Shown here one piece after another: positions 25,201 to 31,627 of a DNA stretch of 45,568 nt (within the stretch, counting starts at the first letter, position 1; the number at the start of each line of letters is the position of its first letter). A program made the translations under genes and the position numbers. The notes under the pieces are model-generated. The model did no database searches. It was not told the origin of the DNA and saw only the letters and a list, made by a program, of their open reading frames with translations. The stretch is from Branchiostoma floridae (taxonomy: Eukaryota; Chordata; Leptocardii; Amphioxiformes; Branchiostomatidae). The stretch covers positions 22,143,521-22,189,088 of the forward strand of contig NC_049981.1 of NCBI RefSeq assembly GCF_000003815.2. The letters are read 5' to 3'.

Positions 25201-28200
25201 AGGCATAGTATACAATACAAACTTCTGGCCACATATAGTTTTGGCATGGATAGAGAAACAACAGAGAGAAACAACATGCCGACACCCGGGATTGAACCCA
25301 GGCCACAAATCCAACGTGCAAACCTTTCGACCAAAAGGCTTAAGCCATTTGGCGTCTCCAGTTTAGCCGTCTTTGATCCCAATTGTTACAATAGGAAAAA
25401 AAGTCAGTGATACGCACGCCTGTGTACTTTTTCTGTCAGGAACACCTGCACATGTGACCTGAGTTTCCTGACCTGGCAGGTGTGACCTCGCACATGGCAG
25501 CTGTTCCAGCACAATGCAGTACAGTGGTTACAAAGAGTGCAGGTATTTCAACACTCAGTAAGCCCAACCATGCAAAACAAATGCTATAATAGCTACTGTA
25601 GATGCATTTAACTTCGCGGGAATTTAATTTCGCTGTGGTTTTAAGATCGCAACAGCACCAAGCACTGAAGTCTCTTACTGCAATGGAAACATGTTAGGGG
25701 TGGTTTTTTAATTCGTGGTGAAGCAGCGACCGCAAAAAACACAAACATGAAACCACAGCGAAAGTTTTAGCATTTACAGCATTTGCACATGATCTCTATA
25801 TACTAGTAGGTCAAAGCCAGTGGTGTAGACAATTAACTCTAGTCTAATCTCTATTGTCTGCTTTGTGAACCAGAAAGTAATTAGATATAGACAGCTTCCA
25901 ACTGAATAGCATTATCACTAATTTATCACAACCCTTTGATCTTAGAAACAATTATCTCTTACCAGTGAATTTCACCTACAGTAAAGACTTGAACAATGCT
26001 CGAGAACTCTCGGCAGACAATAAGTACCCACACCCTCACAGTAATTACACATAAAAAGTTTCCAGTTCAATAGCATTATCACTTATCACACCTCTCTGAC
26101 ATTTAAAATAATTATCTTTGTCCAATGCCTTATGTCCAATAACATTAAAAGACTCATCGACAAACAATACTTGAGAACACCTGGTAGACAAGTAGTAGTA
26201 ACACCATCAAAAGCTAAGCAGTTTCCAATTGAAAGGCATTATCACTTATTCATCACAACTCTTTGACCTTAGAGATAATTATCTTTGTCCAATAATGTCT
26301 TTGACATTAAGACTCAAACAATGCTTGAGAACACCTGGCAGACAATGGACAGCCACACCCTTAGTTCTTATGCCAATGCCCAGTAATGAGTAATTCATTA
26401 AGTCATCAGCAGTGAATGGATAAACATTAACATAACATCACAGCACCAAGTAGGGCGTAATCTACTCCCGCACAATTGCACAAAGAATTTTGGTGAAGCT
26501 TTATTAGCTTTAATCCCCTAGTTTGAGATAATCCAGATGAACTCATGGAATTTTTATGAACTTGATCTAATCTCCAAGGAGATCCTACGATGGCATAGTA
26601 CTTAACTGTCCAATGAGTGTGGTCAGGCAAGAGGCTTACATTTGACGGTAGCCAAACACACTCATAGGCCGGCTTCACTCCTCTGACAGACACTGATACT
26701 ATCTTATGATACCGTGGGATCTGCTTTGAGATTAAACTTGAACTAAGTTGAATCCTGTCTTAGTTTCTCAGCAAATAAGTTATTTCCAAAAGACACAGGA
26801 ACCATCCCGACCAGTCTGTCAAAGCTATTCTTAACTTTGTAAGTTTATTTGCAAGTTCATACCCAAAGGCTAAAGTGGTTAGTTGCATTATGGTCAAAAG
26901 AGACAACTCAAATCAATCCTTGCTCAAATACTAGTGTTCGCTTTACACTATTTAACGTTACACATATTCTGTGAAAACTATAATTGCCAAGTTTAAACAG
27001 CACTGGAAAACCAGTACATTAGTGGGGACAAAGTGCAACTTTAATAGTAAACATGGCATCTACAGGGGCTTGAAGGGTCACTGTGTCAAAAGTTTCTGCC
27101 CCCTAATGTTGGTTAATTACTTGATAAGCTAATAACAGCTCATTAGTGTGGTGTATTCTTGAAAATGGCCTTTTTGGGCTTTGTGTCTTTTCCTGGTGTG
27201 CCCTTGAAGGCTTATATGCAGATCCTATAATTAGCTCCCAACCTTGGGTTTAATCCATACTTTTCTTATCTCATCAAATTGTTCTTCATGTCACTGTGTA
27301 CAGGACTGGTGAGGTGAGGTGAGGACACTAAATGAAGTGCTTATCAAATGCTGTTTTGTTATAACACATGTAAACAAACCATAATTGGATTTGCAATGTT
27401 ACACGTACTCAAACAGCTGAATAAAATTTGAAAAGGGTCAGACCTTTCTGCCTTTATCTGTCTTTTGTCAGTGACTGATCTAGTCACTGATGAAAGACAG
27501 TGGATGCTGTCAGAAAGGTCTGACCATTTCTAAATTTTATCCAGCTGCTTTTGAACAACAGTTACATTGCAAATCTTATCACCTGGCTGTCTAACTTCCA
27601 CCAACCTAAATTGGATTTTCCCAGTAACAAGTATAACTCCAAACAAATTTACGTCATTTGTTTTTAATTACCGAGTAAACCTGTCTGGAGAGCCCAACTG
27701 GTGTTGGAAAAACATGCCACCCTGCCTCACTCCAATTGCAACCTTTGTAAAAATGGGTTCCTGACTTCAGTTGGGGAGATGAAAGGCAGTGGTATAAGAG
27801 GGATGGGTCCTGCCTTCCAATACTGCCTACCCTAATAATAAAGCACAGTGGGTAACAGTCCACTGCTGCTACTGCCTCAAAAAGGATACCTTAGCTTAGA
27901 TTTAATATCAGTTAGCCAACACCAACTTAATTTTATGGATGACATCCTCTGGTAACCCCAAAACTAATGCGGGCGGGAGAAAAAAAAGAAAAATCCAGTA
28001 AAAATAAAAAGTCCTGCTAAACCACCAGGCTTGGTTTGTCATATGTTCACCTCCAGTGAGACTGTGACAATCGCCGCCATATCAATAAGGTTTTTATTGC
28101 CATTCTTGTTTAAAGAGGGAACAAGTACGCTGTGGCCCAATGCCCTTACTCTCCAAGCAGAGGTTAAGCTCCAGGCTTTCTATTTTGTATTGTATCTTGT

Positions 28201-31200
28201 ATTCTAGGTTTTGACAATACATGTACAAGATACTATACAAAATAGAAAGCCCGATAAAAATGACTAAAAAAACGTTACAAAAACAGCCAGAGCCTAACCT
28301 CTGCTTGGAGAGTACCATACCCTGGCCATGTGCGTAGAGCAGTTCCTCCAGTTAAAGCATGAAATTTTGATTGATGTGGTGTGATGAGTTTTTTCTTTTG
28401 GGGAACAGACAAAGATCAATGCGTGAGCAGATGTCATCCATAAAATTAAATCACTGTGGCCTAAGAAGAATGTAGGAAATGCAACCGGTGATCACCCTGT
28501 GCCCTGAATTTGTGTAATGATTTGTTGATAAGGTTCCTGACAGTCATATTTGCTTTGCAACTTTATCATTCTAACTTGAAATCATGATCAAACATCAAAG
28601 TAGAGCTGTGTTGTATGTTCTTTGAAGTTAGATAACGGGGGATCGGCCTCTGTTGGTTTACTCCCAGGAAGTGTTGTTATATCCTACATCCTGTCACTGT
28701 GTGCTTACATTGGTACTCAAACCTGCTGTAGCTAATTATACCCGTCACAATTGGCGAAATTTGATCGGACGGCGATTTGGCAGCGATTGCCCAAGCCTCG
28801 CTTATAATAACCCTATTGCACAACAATTGTACAAGGTACAAAGTATGGCTTATATGTGACAGGAACGGTTTTCAGGTAAAAAATACACGCAAACCTCTGT
28901 CGATCTTAAATTTGGCCAATCCCCCATCGAAACTCCTGAATATCAATGATAATGTGACAGGGATATTAGGACACCCTATAACAACTGTGTGGGAGGACAG
29001 TCATAAGAACAGGGTTTCAATGGACTTTTTGTTATGCCAGACTATTACATCAGCTGCATTCTAGCACTTTTCTCAAAGACCAGGGTTTCTGTGACTGAAA
29101 AAGAGGAACTGTTCACTGTAGACGACTTTCAAGGGTGATTTACATTGGCATGTGCTACCGGTAGTGACTTCCTGACAGCCTTTGTTCTACTGGCGGGCAA
29201 TCCTAACTTTGTCAACGAAGAACATTTCTGTGGACCTGAGGAATTTGTAGACAACTTTCAAGGATGCTTTACATTGGCATGTACTATATGACTTACTGAG
29301 AGCCTTTGTTCTATTGGCGACCAATCCTAACTTTGTCAACAAAAAGAACATTTCTGTGGACCTGAGGAACTTGTAGACAACTTTCAAAGGTGATTTAGGT
29401 CGGCTTTAGACAGACAACACTTTCATAGTTGTGCGACTGTTGTTGTCGACAACGTTGCCAGCGACGATATTTTTAGGCTGTCTCAAAATAGTCATGTGAG
29501 GGTTTTTATTTGAATCATCGTGCGACCACCTCGGACCCAGTCGCGCGACCCTTCAGCGGGGGGTCCGCGACTATTCCTCACATGTCTAAAGAAAAATCGT
29601 CGCCGGCGACGGGACTGGATCATATGCTAATAAGCCTGCAGCATGCTTTTTTTTCTATTCGAAAGGGCCTTTTTCTCCGTACATATGCATGCAGTCAGTA
29701 ATGGAAACATATTTTTGTCATCAGAAACTGCCTGTTCCAGCGCAATGCCCCGCAACCAGTGGCTACATCCTTCATGATACTAGTAGTAATCTGTAATACC
29801 ACCGGCGGCCACGAACGCCGGGTTTAATTCCAGATTTTCCTGTCTCTGTGTCATTCTTTGTTGGGGACAATGTTTGTTTGCAAGCAAAAGAATAGTAATC
29901 TGCTGCATGACGAAAATGAAGAATTCTCCCACCATTTTTAATTTGCAAGCAAGAGGTCACTGTGGGTCAATCACGCACGCACCGCAGTGGACTCCTGCGC
30001 CGCGGGTGTCCCGTAATACTCTGGACGCACGTCTAAAGACAACCGCTTCCCACAACGAATAGTTAATAACAGTCGCACGACTATATAAGTGTTGTCTGTT
30101 TGAAGTGGGCCTTACAGTTACACTGACTTCCTGAGAGCTTTTGTTCTCCTGACCAATCCTAACTTTGTCAACAAAGAACACTTCTGTGGACCTAACTTTG
30201 GTCCGGAAGGCAAGAACGTGCCTCATGTCACCTATTTCAGTGATGGATGGATGGAAACTCCCTTACCTTGATTTTGAGTCATGGTGTGGCTTTTGACCCA
30301 AGACTGATTTATCAAGCACATACCACCTGTCCATAGTAATTAAATTTGGCCAGTCCCTTGAGCAACAAACAGGTTTGACTGTACTAAAAAAACACTTCTG
30401 AACAGTTCAAAAATTCGGTCTAAAAAGTATCATTACCCCGCCCCTGTTAAATAATCAACTGATGCACAGCACTTTCATGCAAGGCAAGTTGATAGAATTT
30501 GGAAAACCCAGACGTTTAAGACAGTACCACTGCACCAGTCACTGATGAATGACAGACATCTACAGCCTCCTGCGCAGACTTTGGCTGGGGCTGGCTTATA
30601 TATTGAAAATGGGGGGGGGGGGGGGGGGTCTGGTTTGTGATTTTCAATGTTGACTAAGGTTTTCTAATGCCAGGGAAGGAAGTTTGCTGTTGAAGGGAGT
30701 TTGTGGTGGGAGGGAGTTGACTAAGTAAATAGGTTGACAGAAAATTGAGTGTGAGATACACAGCCTGGCTAAATGACACTTCTAGCAGCACTCAAAAGTT
30801 GAGCCCCTTGTTTGTGGGGAGCAGCTCGATACAACCCTGAACACCAAGACTTTGTGTTTAAGACTGAGAAATAACATTTCAAGATTTGTGATGATTCACA
30901 CTGAGCTTCAGATGCTTGGATTGGGACCAATCCCCTCCCAACTCCACAAGAAATCAACAAAGCCAGTTTTAAAACTAGTCCTCCACCCCTTAATTTCAGT
31001 TTTTCAATAAGGCTTTAGTTTTGTAACTTTGTCCACTATGATAATCAAAAGTAGAAATCCTAATGATGTTTAGCTTTTTATTAGAGCCGGTGAGGGGCGG
31101 GGGGTAACAGTGTGGCTACATGCTCAATGAAAAGGGTCAAAAACAGCTAAAATTTTACGTAAAATAACATCTTCACATTCAAAGACCTTACAAGATCTGG

Positions 31201-31615
31201 TCCTACCCACCAATGAATGACCATAACAGCTAAAATACTTGACAATATAGTCTTTACATTCCTTAGGGCAAGAATGGGGCAAGCTGTCTCCTATCACTCT
31301 AAAATGTACCTTCTGACATGCAAGTTACAACAGATAATCCGGGACGGTCATGAATGACTTACAAAACACAAAGCCCTGCTCAGCAACAGGGAAGTCACCT
31401 TCACCTTTACAAAAAAGTGGATTTACTAGTATGACCACGAAAAACCTCTTGAAAGCTGAACGAAAGCCAGGGAGTGTCAGAAGATTATAGGGAGACCTTG
31501 GTGAGACAGGTAAAAAGCGGGGGGAAAAGAAAGGAGATTTTTGTTTGCTTTCTTTGAATTTGAACGTCGCAGTTGTAATTTCGGTGGCAAAATCGTTAAA
31601 TTTTTCCTTGCCCAT
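3717..31615 (-). CDS. TASOR: TASOR/TASOR2-family protein (HUSH complex platform), whole gene
   Basis: This entry covers nine coding exons joined by introns; exon limits are given separately. What I see: exons 2-6 join in phase to give a segment matching the TASOR N-terminal pseudo-PARP domain. Motifs include LLTPVRPGSREEQDVIKIV, FSSKRQEMKEHGRDVTERY, VLGDSTKGVYL, NHDCHVS and VKRPRQVLPYA. These correspond in order to the PGSREF, EKRRELK, LG-PS-GVYLS, ECHVSK and RRPRHVCPYAVVSF blocks of the family. Known of the family: TASOR with MPP8 and periphilin forms HUSH, which recruits H3K9 methylation to silence retroelements and intronless transgenes; its PARP fold is catalytically dead. As assembled the protein would be about 4,650 residues, or about 4,450 after removing an assembly duplication. 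That is far longer than human TASOR (about 1,670) and TASOR2 (about 2,430). I do not recognise a SPOC domain after the pseudo-PARP. A pre-duplication ancestor of TASOR and TASOR2 is the likeliest identity. Confidence 0.8.
4234..4635 (-). other. Intron 8 of the TASOR-family gene
   Basis: Bounded by GTCAGT and TTCAG. I see no repeat or RNA element in it. Confidence 0.5.
4636..4918 (-). CDS. TASOR-family gene, exon 8 (acidic, then basic)
   Basis: The acceptor ATTTACAG ends at 4919. Joining to exon 7 completes GAC and gives an acidic stretch (DDCDTDAESTAPPPQ, then QVETDEETSSAAPEV). It then turns basic (TNDTRRRRTSFRQWRRAER). The donor ATG|GTCAGT after 4636 leaves phase 2. If it is not used, the frame stops about 20 bases later. 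Phase agreement with exon 9 supports this choice over a competing frame that is also open here. Confidence 0.6.
4919..5370 (-). other. Intron 7 of the TASOR-family gene
   Basis: Bounded by GTTCGT and ATTTACAG. It holds nothing recognisable. Confidence 0.5.
5371..5452 (-). CDS. TASOR-family gene, exon 7
   Basis: The acceptor CTGTGGCAG ends at 5453 and the donor GTTCGT begins at 5370. The exon is 82 bp, phase 0 to 1. It encodes EVVEEPQAKVTSIQSEHG then SSDSKSSKP. The donor is weaker than average, but the phase fits both neighbours. Confidence 0.6.
5551..5720. mobile_element. Palindromic element family C, copy 1 (in intron 6)
   Basis: The ends are TACTGTAAATGCATTTA on the left and TGAATTTACAGTA on the right (inverted). 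GTTCGCGG/TTTCGCGG motifs lie inside. The same organisation recurs at 25594-25780, including the shared internal CACTG-AGTCTCTTACTG block. It is non-coding and dispersed, so probably a MITE; TA may be the target site. Confidence 0.6.
6017..18373 (-). CDS. TASOR-family gene, giant exon 6 (about 12.4 kb)
   Basis: The acceptor TTTTTTCCAG ends at 18374 and the donor CCT|GTGAGT follows 6017. The exon is phase 0 to 0 with 4,119 codons as assembled. It opens with the last pseudo-PARP block (FQVYLYEYSDEGLPVKRPRQ then VLPYAALTLIDV). The rest is mainly Ser/Glu/Lys-rich, apparently disordered sequence. Basic, NLS-like clusters lie near 13.9 kb (WRRQNKKKSKRWKESKKLER) and 9.5 kb (KEKKRMRMKMRKRKKEREK). Several families of internal repeats are listed separately. 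Two helical modules close the exon. The 48 bases upstream of the acceptor are open in frame but are intron. A 100-N gap at 8806-8905 and a flanking duplicated 519 bp inflate the length by about 206 codons while keeping the frame. I cannot recognise a SPOC domain. The disordered part is identified only by continuity with the pseudo-PARP. Confidence 0.8.
6039..7214 (-). repeat. Tandem duplicate of C-terminal helical module, copy 2
   Basis: In protein order this is the second of two modules of 392 residues, offset by exactly 1,176 bp. It begins near DTSAVSEQSENGG and contains DCPSLNFRADPLL. It then has a predicted helical core (YYQQRLVELNKQQDTL, MLEAKVIIYSMRCLYIFERR, ELEDLYEQRTEAF, SAQALKNTLNHLLTIQQDW, VIKKAEIALELKEEDAGN). 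A Ser/Pro-rich tail ending MDSTPTTPGTPVCDEPQE closes it. The helical core looks like coiled-coil or helical-bundle sequence. I cannot name a family for it. Confidence 0.8.
7215..8390 (-). repeat. Tandem duplicate of C-terminal helical module, copy 1
   Basis: This is the first copy in protein order, with the same order of blocks as copy 2: DCPSLNFRADPLL, YHQQRLEELVKQHNTL, MLEEKVCIYSLRCLYVFQKR, ELEDLYEQ-type block, SAQALKNTLDHLIIIQRDW, IALKLKEEDAGN, and MDSTPMTPATPVCDEPQE. Substitutions are concentrated in the linkers, and the helices and the 3' Ser/Pro tail are kept. This argues for an old duplication under selection rather than an assembly error. Confidence 0.8.
8287..9423. other. Assembly duplication flanking a 100-N gap
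   Basis: Positions 8287-8805 and 8906-9423 are near-identical (519 and 518 bp). They start and end at the same bases, AAGGGTCAGC and CCATTGCTG, around exactly 100 Ns. They differ by a few single-base indels. One changes TTCAAAG to TCAAAG and shifts the reading at LNFRADP; two compensating indels change KYGEPRSNEHG to KYGNLGVMNMA. This pattern fits two alleles or mis-joined contig ends. Removing 8806-9423 (618 bp) keeps the frame. Confidence 0.85.
10890..11180 (-). repeat. TPLxE repeats and duplicated TPPIDETASFL block
   Basis: Within exon 6, at least six short ETPLAET-type units are followed and preceded by two copies of the block PPIDETASFLSKPP (about 10725-10860 and 11050-11180). Each copy of the block is preceded by QPIGC. 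The pattern suggests repeated short interaction motifs. No function is known to me. Confidence 0.65.
11310..11580 (-). repeat. DMDTS repeats, SUMO-interaction-like
   Basis: Four spaced copies of a short acidic motif occur: DDCDPVDTDTSVEDN, DDYESVDMDISEEN, DNYLLVDMDTSTEE and DNYTLIDMDTSMEG. A small hydrophobic run (LLV, TLI) followed by acidic and Ser/Thr residues is the usual shape of a SUMO-interacting motif. That reading is inference. Confidence 0.6.
11640..12010 (-). repeat. Three copies of a 46-residue repeat in exon 6
   Basis: Units of about 140 bp contain SIQTDSEPPEEAAGLHQAL followed by FQEQCTMHDGNDLSKEE. Two are nearly identical and the third (DIGEQCTIQHGDDLSK) has diverged. A recent local expansion within the disordered region. 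Confidence 0.75.
12430..13640 (-). repeat. Three long repeats with REKVA...GEPAKTELRVNKD
   Basis: Three copies start near 13.63, 13.15 and 12.74 kb on the plus scale. The consensus runs KREKVASTKVKTHGEPAKTE, then RVNKDSSSAS, then KDNKTDTT-NAKGRSSVCKVQ, then SSRPMSSTQA. Unit length varies (about 410 and 470 bp apart), so these are imperfect segmental repeats. Lys- and Ser-rich, probably disordered. Confidence 0.7.
15080..15350 (-). repeat. Duplicated KLLKLKEEEKQLKLKLEQ helix
   Basis: Two copies of a block occur: VKEEPMEFSIDSKLL then KKEEKQLKLKLEQ, and VKMEHMEYSVDSKLL then KEEEKQLKLKLEQ. The charged Leu-repeat tail should form a short coiled coil. VKEE and VKME fit the SUMO acceptor consensus (hydrophobic-K-x-E). 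Confidence 0.65.
16290..17150 (-). repeat. About six copies of a 50-residue SPRESESIDVET repeat
   Basis: Near the start of the disordered region, units of about 150 bp carry ESERASPRESESIDVETSQ, then SADTSEDREEVS, then a hydrophobic stretch like LDVLVPGPFTT. Unit identity is uneven, and one unit is shortened. The alternation of an acidic segment with a short hydrophobic one is regular. Confidence 0.75.
18374..18802 (-). other. Intron 5 of the TASOR-family gene
   Basis: Bounded by GTAAGA and TTTTCCAG. I see nothing else in it. Confidence 0.6.
18803..18934 (-). CDS. TASOR-family gene, exon 5 (pseudo-PARP)
   Basis: The acceptor CTTACAG ends at 18935 and the donor GTAAGA begins at 18802. The exon is 132 bp, phase 0 to 0. 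It encodes VMLGRVLAVAHDSRSD, then PNPNHDCHVSREPPRL, then TDKYWEQYLKTQ. The PNHDCHVS block is the equivalent of the family's TPKHECHVSK hallmark. Confidence 0.85.
18935..19938 (-). other. Intron 4 of the TASOR-family gene
   Basis: Bounded by GTAAGA and CTTACAG. About 1 kb of AT-rich sequence with no recognised repeat or RNA. Confidence 0.6.
19939..20082 (-). CDS. TASOR-family gene, exon 4 (pseudo-PARP core)
   Basis: The acceptor AATGTTTAG ends at 20083 and the donor GTAAGA begins at 19938. The exon is 144 bp, phase 0 to 0. It encodes a segment with VLGDSTKGVYLKKNADVC, equivalent to the family's ILG-PSMGVYLSRYADLL block, and ends in RTRLLIYK, equivalent to the VVIFKIMKG strand. The second acceptor-like AG at AACTGCAG, a few bases in, would shift the frame and is not used here. 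Confidence 0.82.
20521..20790. repeat. Probable retroelement 3'-tail relic in intron 3
   Basis: A GTTT/ATTT simple tail is followed by GCACACAAGTATTAC, then a GGAGGAGGG...CCCTCCTCC pair and AT-rich AATAATAAAGTAA runs. A related GGAG/CCTCCTCC composition occurs at 23190-23300. It looks like debris from the same interspersed repeat. The family is not identified. Confidence 0.3.
20846..20943 (-). CDS. TASOR-family gene, exon 3 (pseudo-PARP), GC donor
   Basis: The acceptor TTGTGCAG ends at 20944. The join to exon 2 makes LQK-DFSSKRQEMKEHGRD, matching the family's LLEKEFTEKRRELK block, so the junction is well supported. The exon ends at AACTTTCCAAAG followed by GCAAGT, a non-canonical but well-known GC-AG donor with otherwise perfect consensus. 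It leaves phase 0, which matches exon 4. Confidence 0.82.
20944..22947 (-). other. Intron 2 of the TASOR-family gene
   Basis: Bounded by GTTTGT and TTGTGCAG. Apart from the foldback element at 21015-21285 I see no gene or RNA. Confidence 0.6.
21015..21285. mobile_element. Foldback element in intron 2
   Basis: Long inverted arms of about 110 bp: left CAATGCTAAGCTTTCTTCC, right GGAAGAAAGTTTAGCATTG. The pairing runs on through CAACACAA, GTATACACGG, TCAAATTT and GATGACCAATCACTT. The left arm carries CTGAAGAAGGCGACAG on the minus strand. There is no coding capacity. The lack of an obvious target duplication leaves the class open. Confidence 0.7.
22948..23091 (-). CDS. TASOR-family gene, exon 2 (pseudo-PARP start)
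   Basis: The acceptor TTTCAG ends at 23092 and the donor GTTTGT starts at 22947. The 144-bp exon enters in phase 1 and leaves in phase 1. It encodes LLTPVRPGSREEQDVIKIV, then RRSFLNESFSSQYAVEKI, then CLVNNEELQK. This is the start of the DUF3715 pseudo-PARP fold, equivalent to the family's LTPGSREF...SSYL...ACLVHNELLEK block. The fit to the family is clear by eye. Confidence 0.85.
23552..23596 (-). ncRNA. Hammerhead-ribozyme-like motif (Penelope type)
   Basis: On the minus strand GGTTA, CTGACGA, a stem II (AGACA...TGTCT), GAAACGTC and TGACC follow in order. CTGANGA and GAAA are the conserved hammerhead core. GGTTA/TGACC can pair as stem I with one G-U. GAAACGTC leaves a minimal stem III before the GTC cleavage triplet. 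One extra A sits before stem II. Minimal type-I hammerheads with tiny stem III are known from Penelope-like retroelements. Activity is inference. Confidence 0.45.
25279..25356 (-). repeat. tRNA-derived SINE head
   Basis: Read on the minus strand there is a box A-like TGGCTTAAGCCTTTTGG and, about 40 bases on, a perfect box B GGGTTCAATCCC. These are the two internal RNA polymerase III promoter elements of a tRNA. Arms do not close into a proper acceptor stem and no CCA or discriminator is clear, so I call it a SINE rather than a tRNA gene. The body would extend towards 25190. Confidence 0.55.
25594..25780. mobile_element. Palindromic element family C, copy 2
   Basis: TACTGTAGATGCATTTA opens it and TTAGCATTTACAG closes it in inverse. 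Internal TTCGCGGG, TTTCGCTGTGGTTTT and AGTCTCTTACTG are shared with the copy at 5551-5720. Non-coding. Confidence 0.6.
25893..26371. repeat. Minisatellite, three units of about 160 bp
   Basis: Units start at about 25893, 26057 and 26219 with AGCTTCCAACTGAATAGC-like starts. They share GCATTATCACTTATCACA, AATTATCTTTGTCCAAT and CTTGAGAACACCTGGCAGAC. Divergence between units is substantial. Confidence 0.75.
26568..26734. mobile_element. Palindromic MITE, family B copy 1
   Basis: The left end TAATCTCCAAGGAGATCC and the right end GGGATCTGCTTTGAGATTA are inverted. Pairing runs on through CTACGATGGCATAGTA/TACTATCTTATGATACC. Same ends as 34172-34302 and as the split copy 37899...45484. Confidence 0.7.
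27389..27575. mobile_element. Penelope-like palindrome with paired hammerhead-like motifs
   Basis: Inverted arms of about 80 bp: outer GATTTGCAATGTTAC/GTTACATTGCAAATC, then CAGCTGAATAAAATTT/AAATTTTATCCAGCTG, then GGGTCAGACCTTTCTG/CAGAAAGGTCTGACC. The right arm (27482-27525) reads GTCA-CTGATGA-stem II (GACAG/CTGTC)-GAAAGGTC-TGACC, a hammerhead layout with one changed base after GAAA. The left arm reads CTGACAA, with a lost core G. The right flank TTATCACCTGGCTGTCTAAC is the tail shared with positions 264-300. Confidence 0.55.
28147..28314. mobile_element. Palindromic MITE, family A copy 2
   Basis: CTCTCCAAGCAGAGGTTA on the left, TAACCTCTGCTTGGAGAG on the right, TA on both sides. The inner arms share GGCTTTCTATTTTGTA/TACAAAATAGAAAGCC with copy 1. 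About 168 bp and non-coding. Confidence 0.8.
29118..30194. repeat. Tandem repeat of 126-129 bp, third unit interrupted
   Basis: Units start with GTAGACAACTTTCAAGG at 29118, 29247 and 29373. They carry CTGAGAGCCTTTGTTCT, CAATCCTAACTTTGTCAAC and GAACATTTCTGTGGACCTG. The third unit is broken after GATTTA at 29397 and resumes at 30112, because a transposon sits between. Confidence 0.8.
29398..30111. mobile_element. PIF/Harbinger-like non-autonomous element
   Basis: The ends pair: left GGTCGGCTTTAGACAGACAA then CACTTTCATAGTTGTGCGAC; right (inverted) GGCCCACTTCAAACAGACAA then CACTTATATAGTCGTGCGAC. TTA flanks both sides (29395-29397 and 30112-30114). A 3-bp TWA target and GG-starting ends are the PIF/Harbinger pattern. 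The 714 bp have no transposase frame. The empty site can be read from the neighbouring tandem units. Confidence 0.75.
30488..30560. repeat. Decayed copy of the hammerhead-bearing repeat
   Basis: AAACCCAGACGTTTAAGACAG and CAGTCACTGATGAATGACAG echo the motif at 23552-23596, but the core GAAA reads TAAA. It is too degraded to fold convincingly. Confidence 0.35.
30611..30628. repeat. Poly(G) run of 18
   Basis: Eighteen consecutive G. It could form a G-quadruplex and is prone to sequencing and replication slippage. Confidence 0.9.
31405..31615 (-). CDS. TASOR-family gene, candidate first coding exon
   Basis: A strong acceptor (polypyrimidine then TTTCAG) at 31628 precedes ATG at 31615-31613, which has a good context (ACAATGG). 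This implies an upstream non-coding exon. The start reads MGKEKFNDFATEITTATFKF. The donor chosen, AAAG|GTGAAG after 31405, leaves phase 1, exactly what exon 2 needs. The segment FKFKESKQKS resembles the FQIPRKSREK stretch just before the pseudo-PARP in vertebrate TASOR. The last 25 or so residues look intron-like, so another donor or a small missed exon is possible. Confidence 0.4.
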
Positions 31616-31627
31616 TGTTTCTGTGGT

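Larger units (their letters stand above)
23092..31404 (-). other. Intron 1 of the TASOR-family gene, repeat-filled
   Basis: About 8.3 kb between the candidate first coding exon and the pseudo-PARP start. It contains a hammerhead-like motif (23552-23596), a SINE head (25279-25356), family C copy 2, a 3-unit minisatellite, family B and A MITEs, a Penelope-like palindrome and a Harbinger-like insertion. A small missed exon in it cannot be excluded. Confidence 0.5.

Noticed and set aside
25279-25356. A functional tRNA gene
   Set aside because: Box B is good, but the acceptor and anticodon arms do not close convincingly.
29187-30226. Repeated peptide VVYKFLRSTEMFF in minus-strand frames
   Set aside because: It is the chance translation of the 126-129-bp minisatellite.
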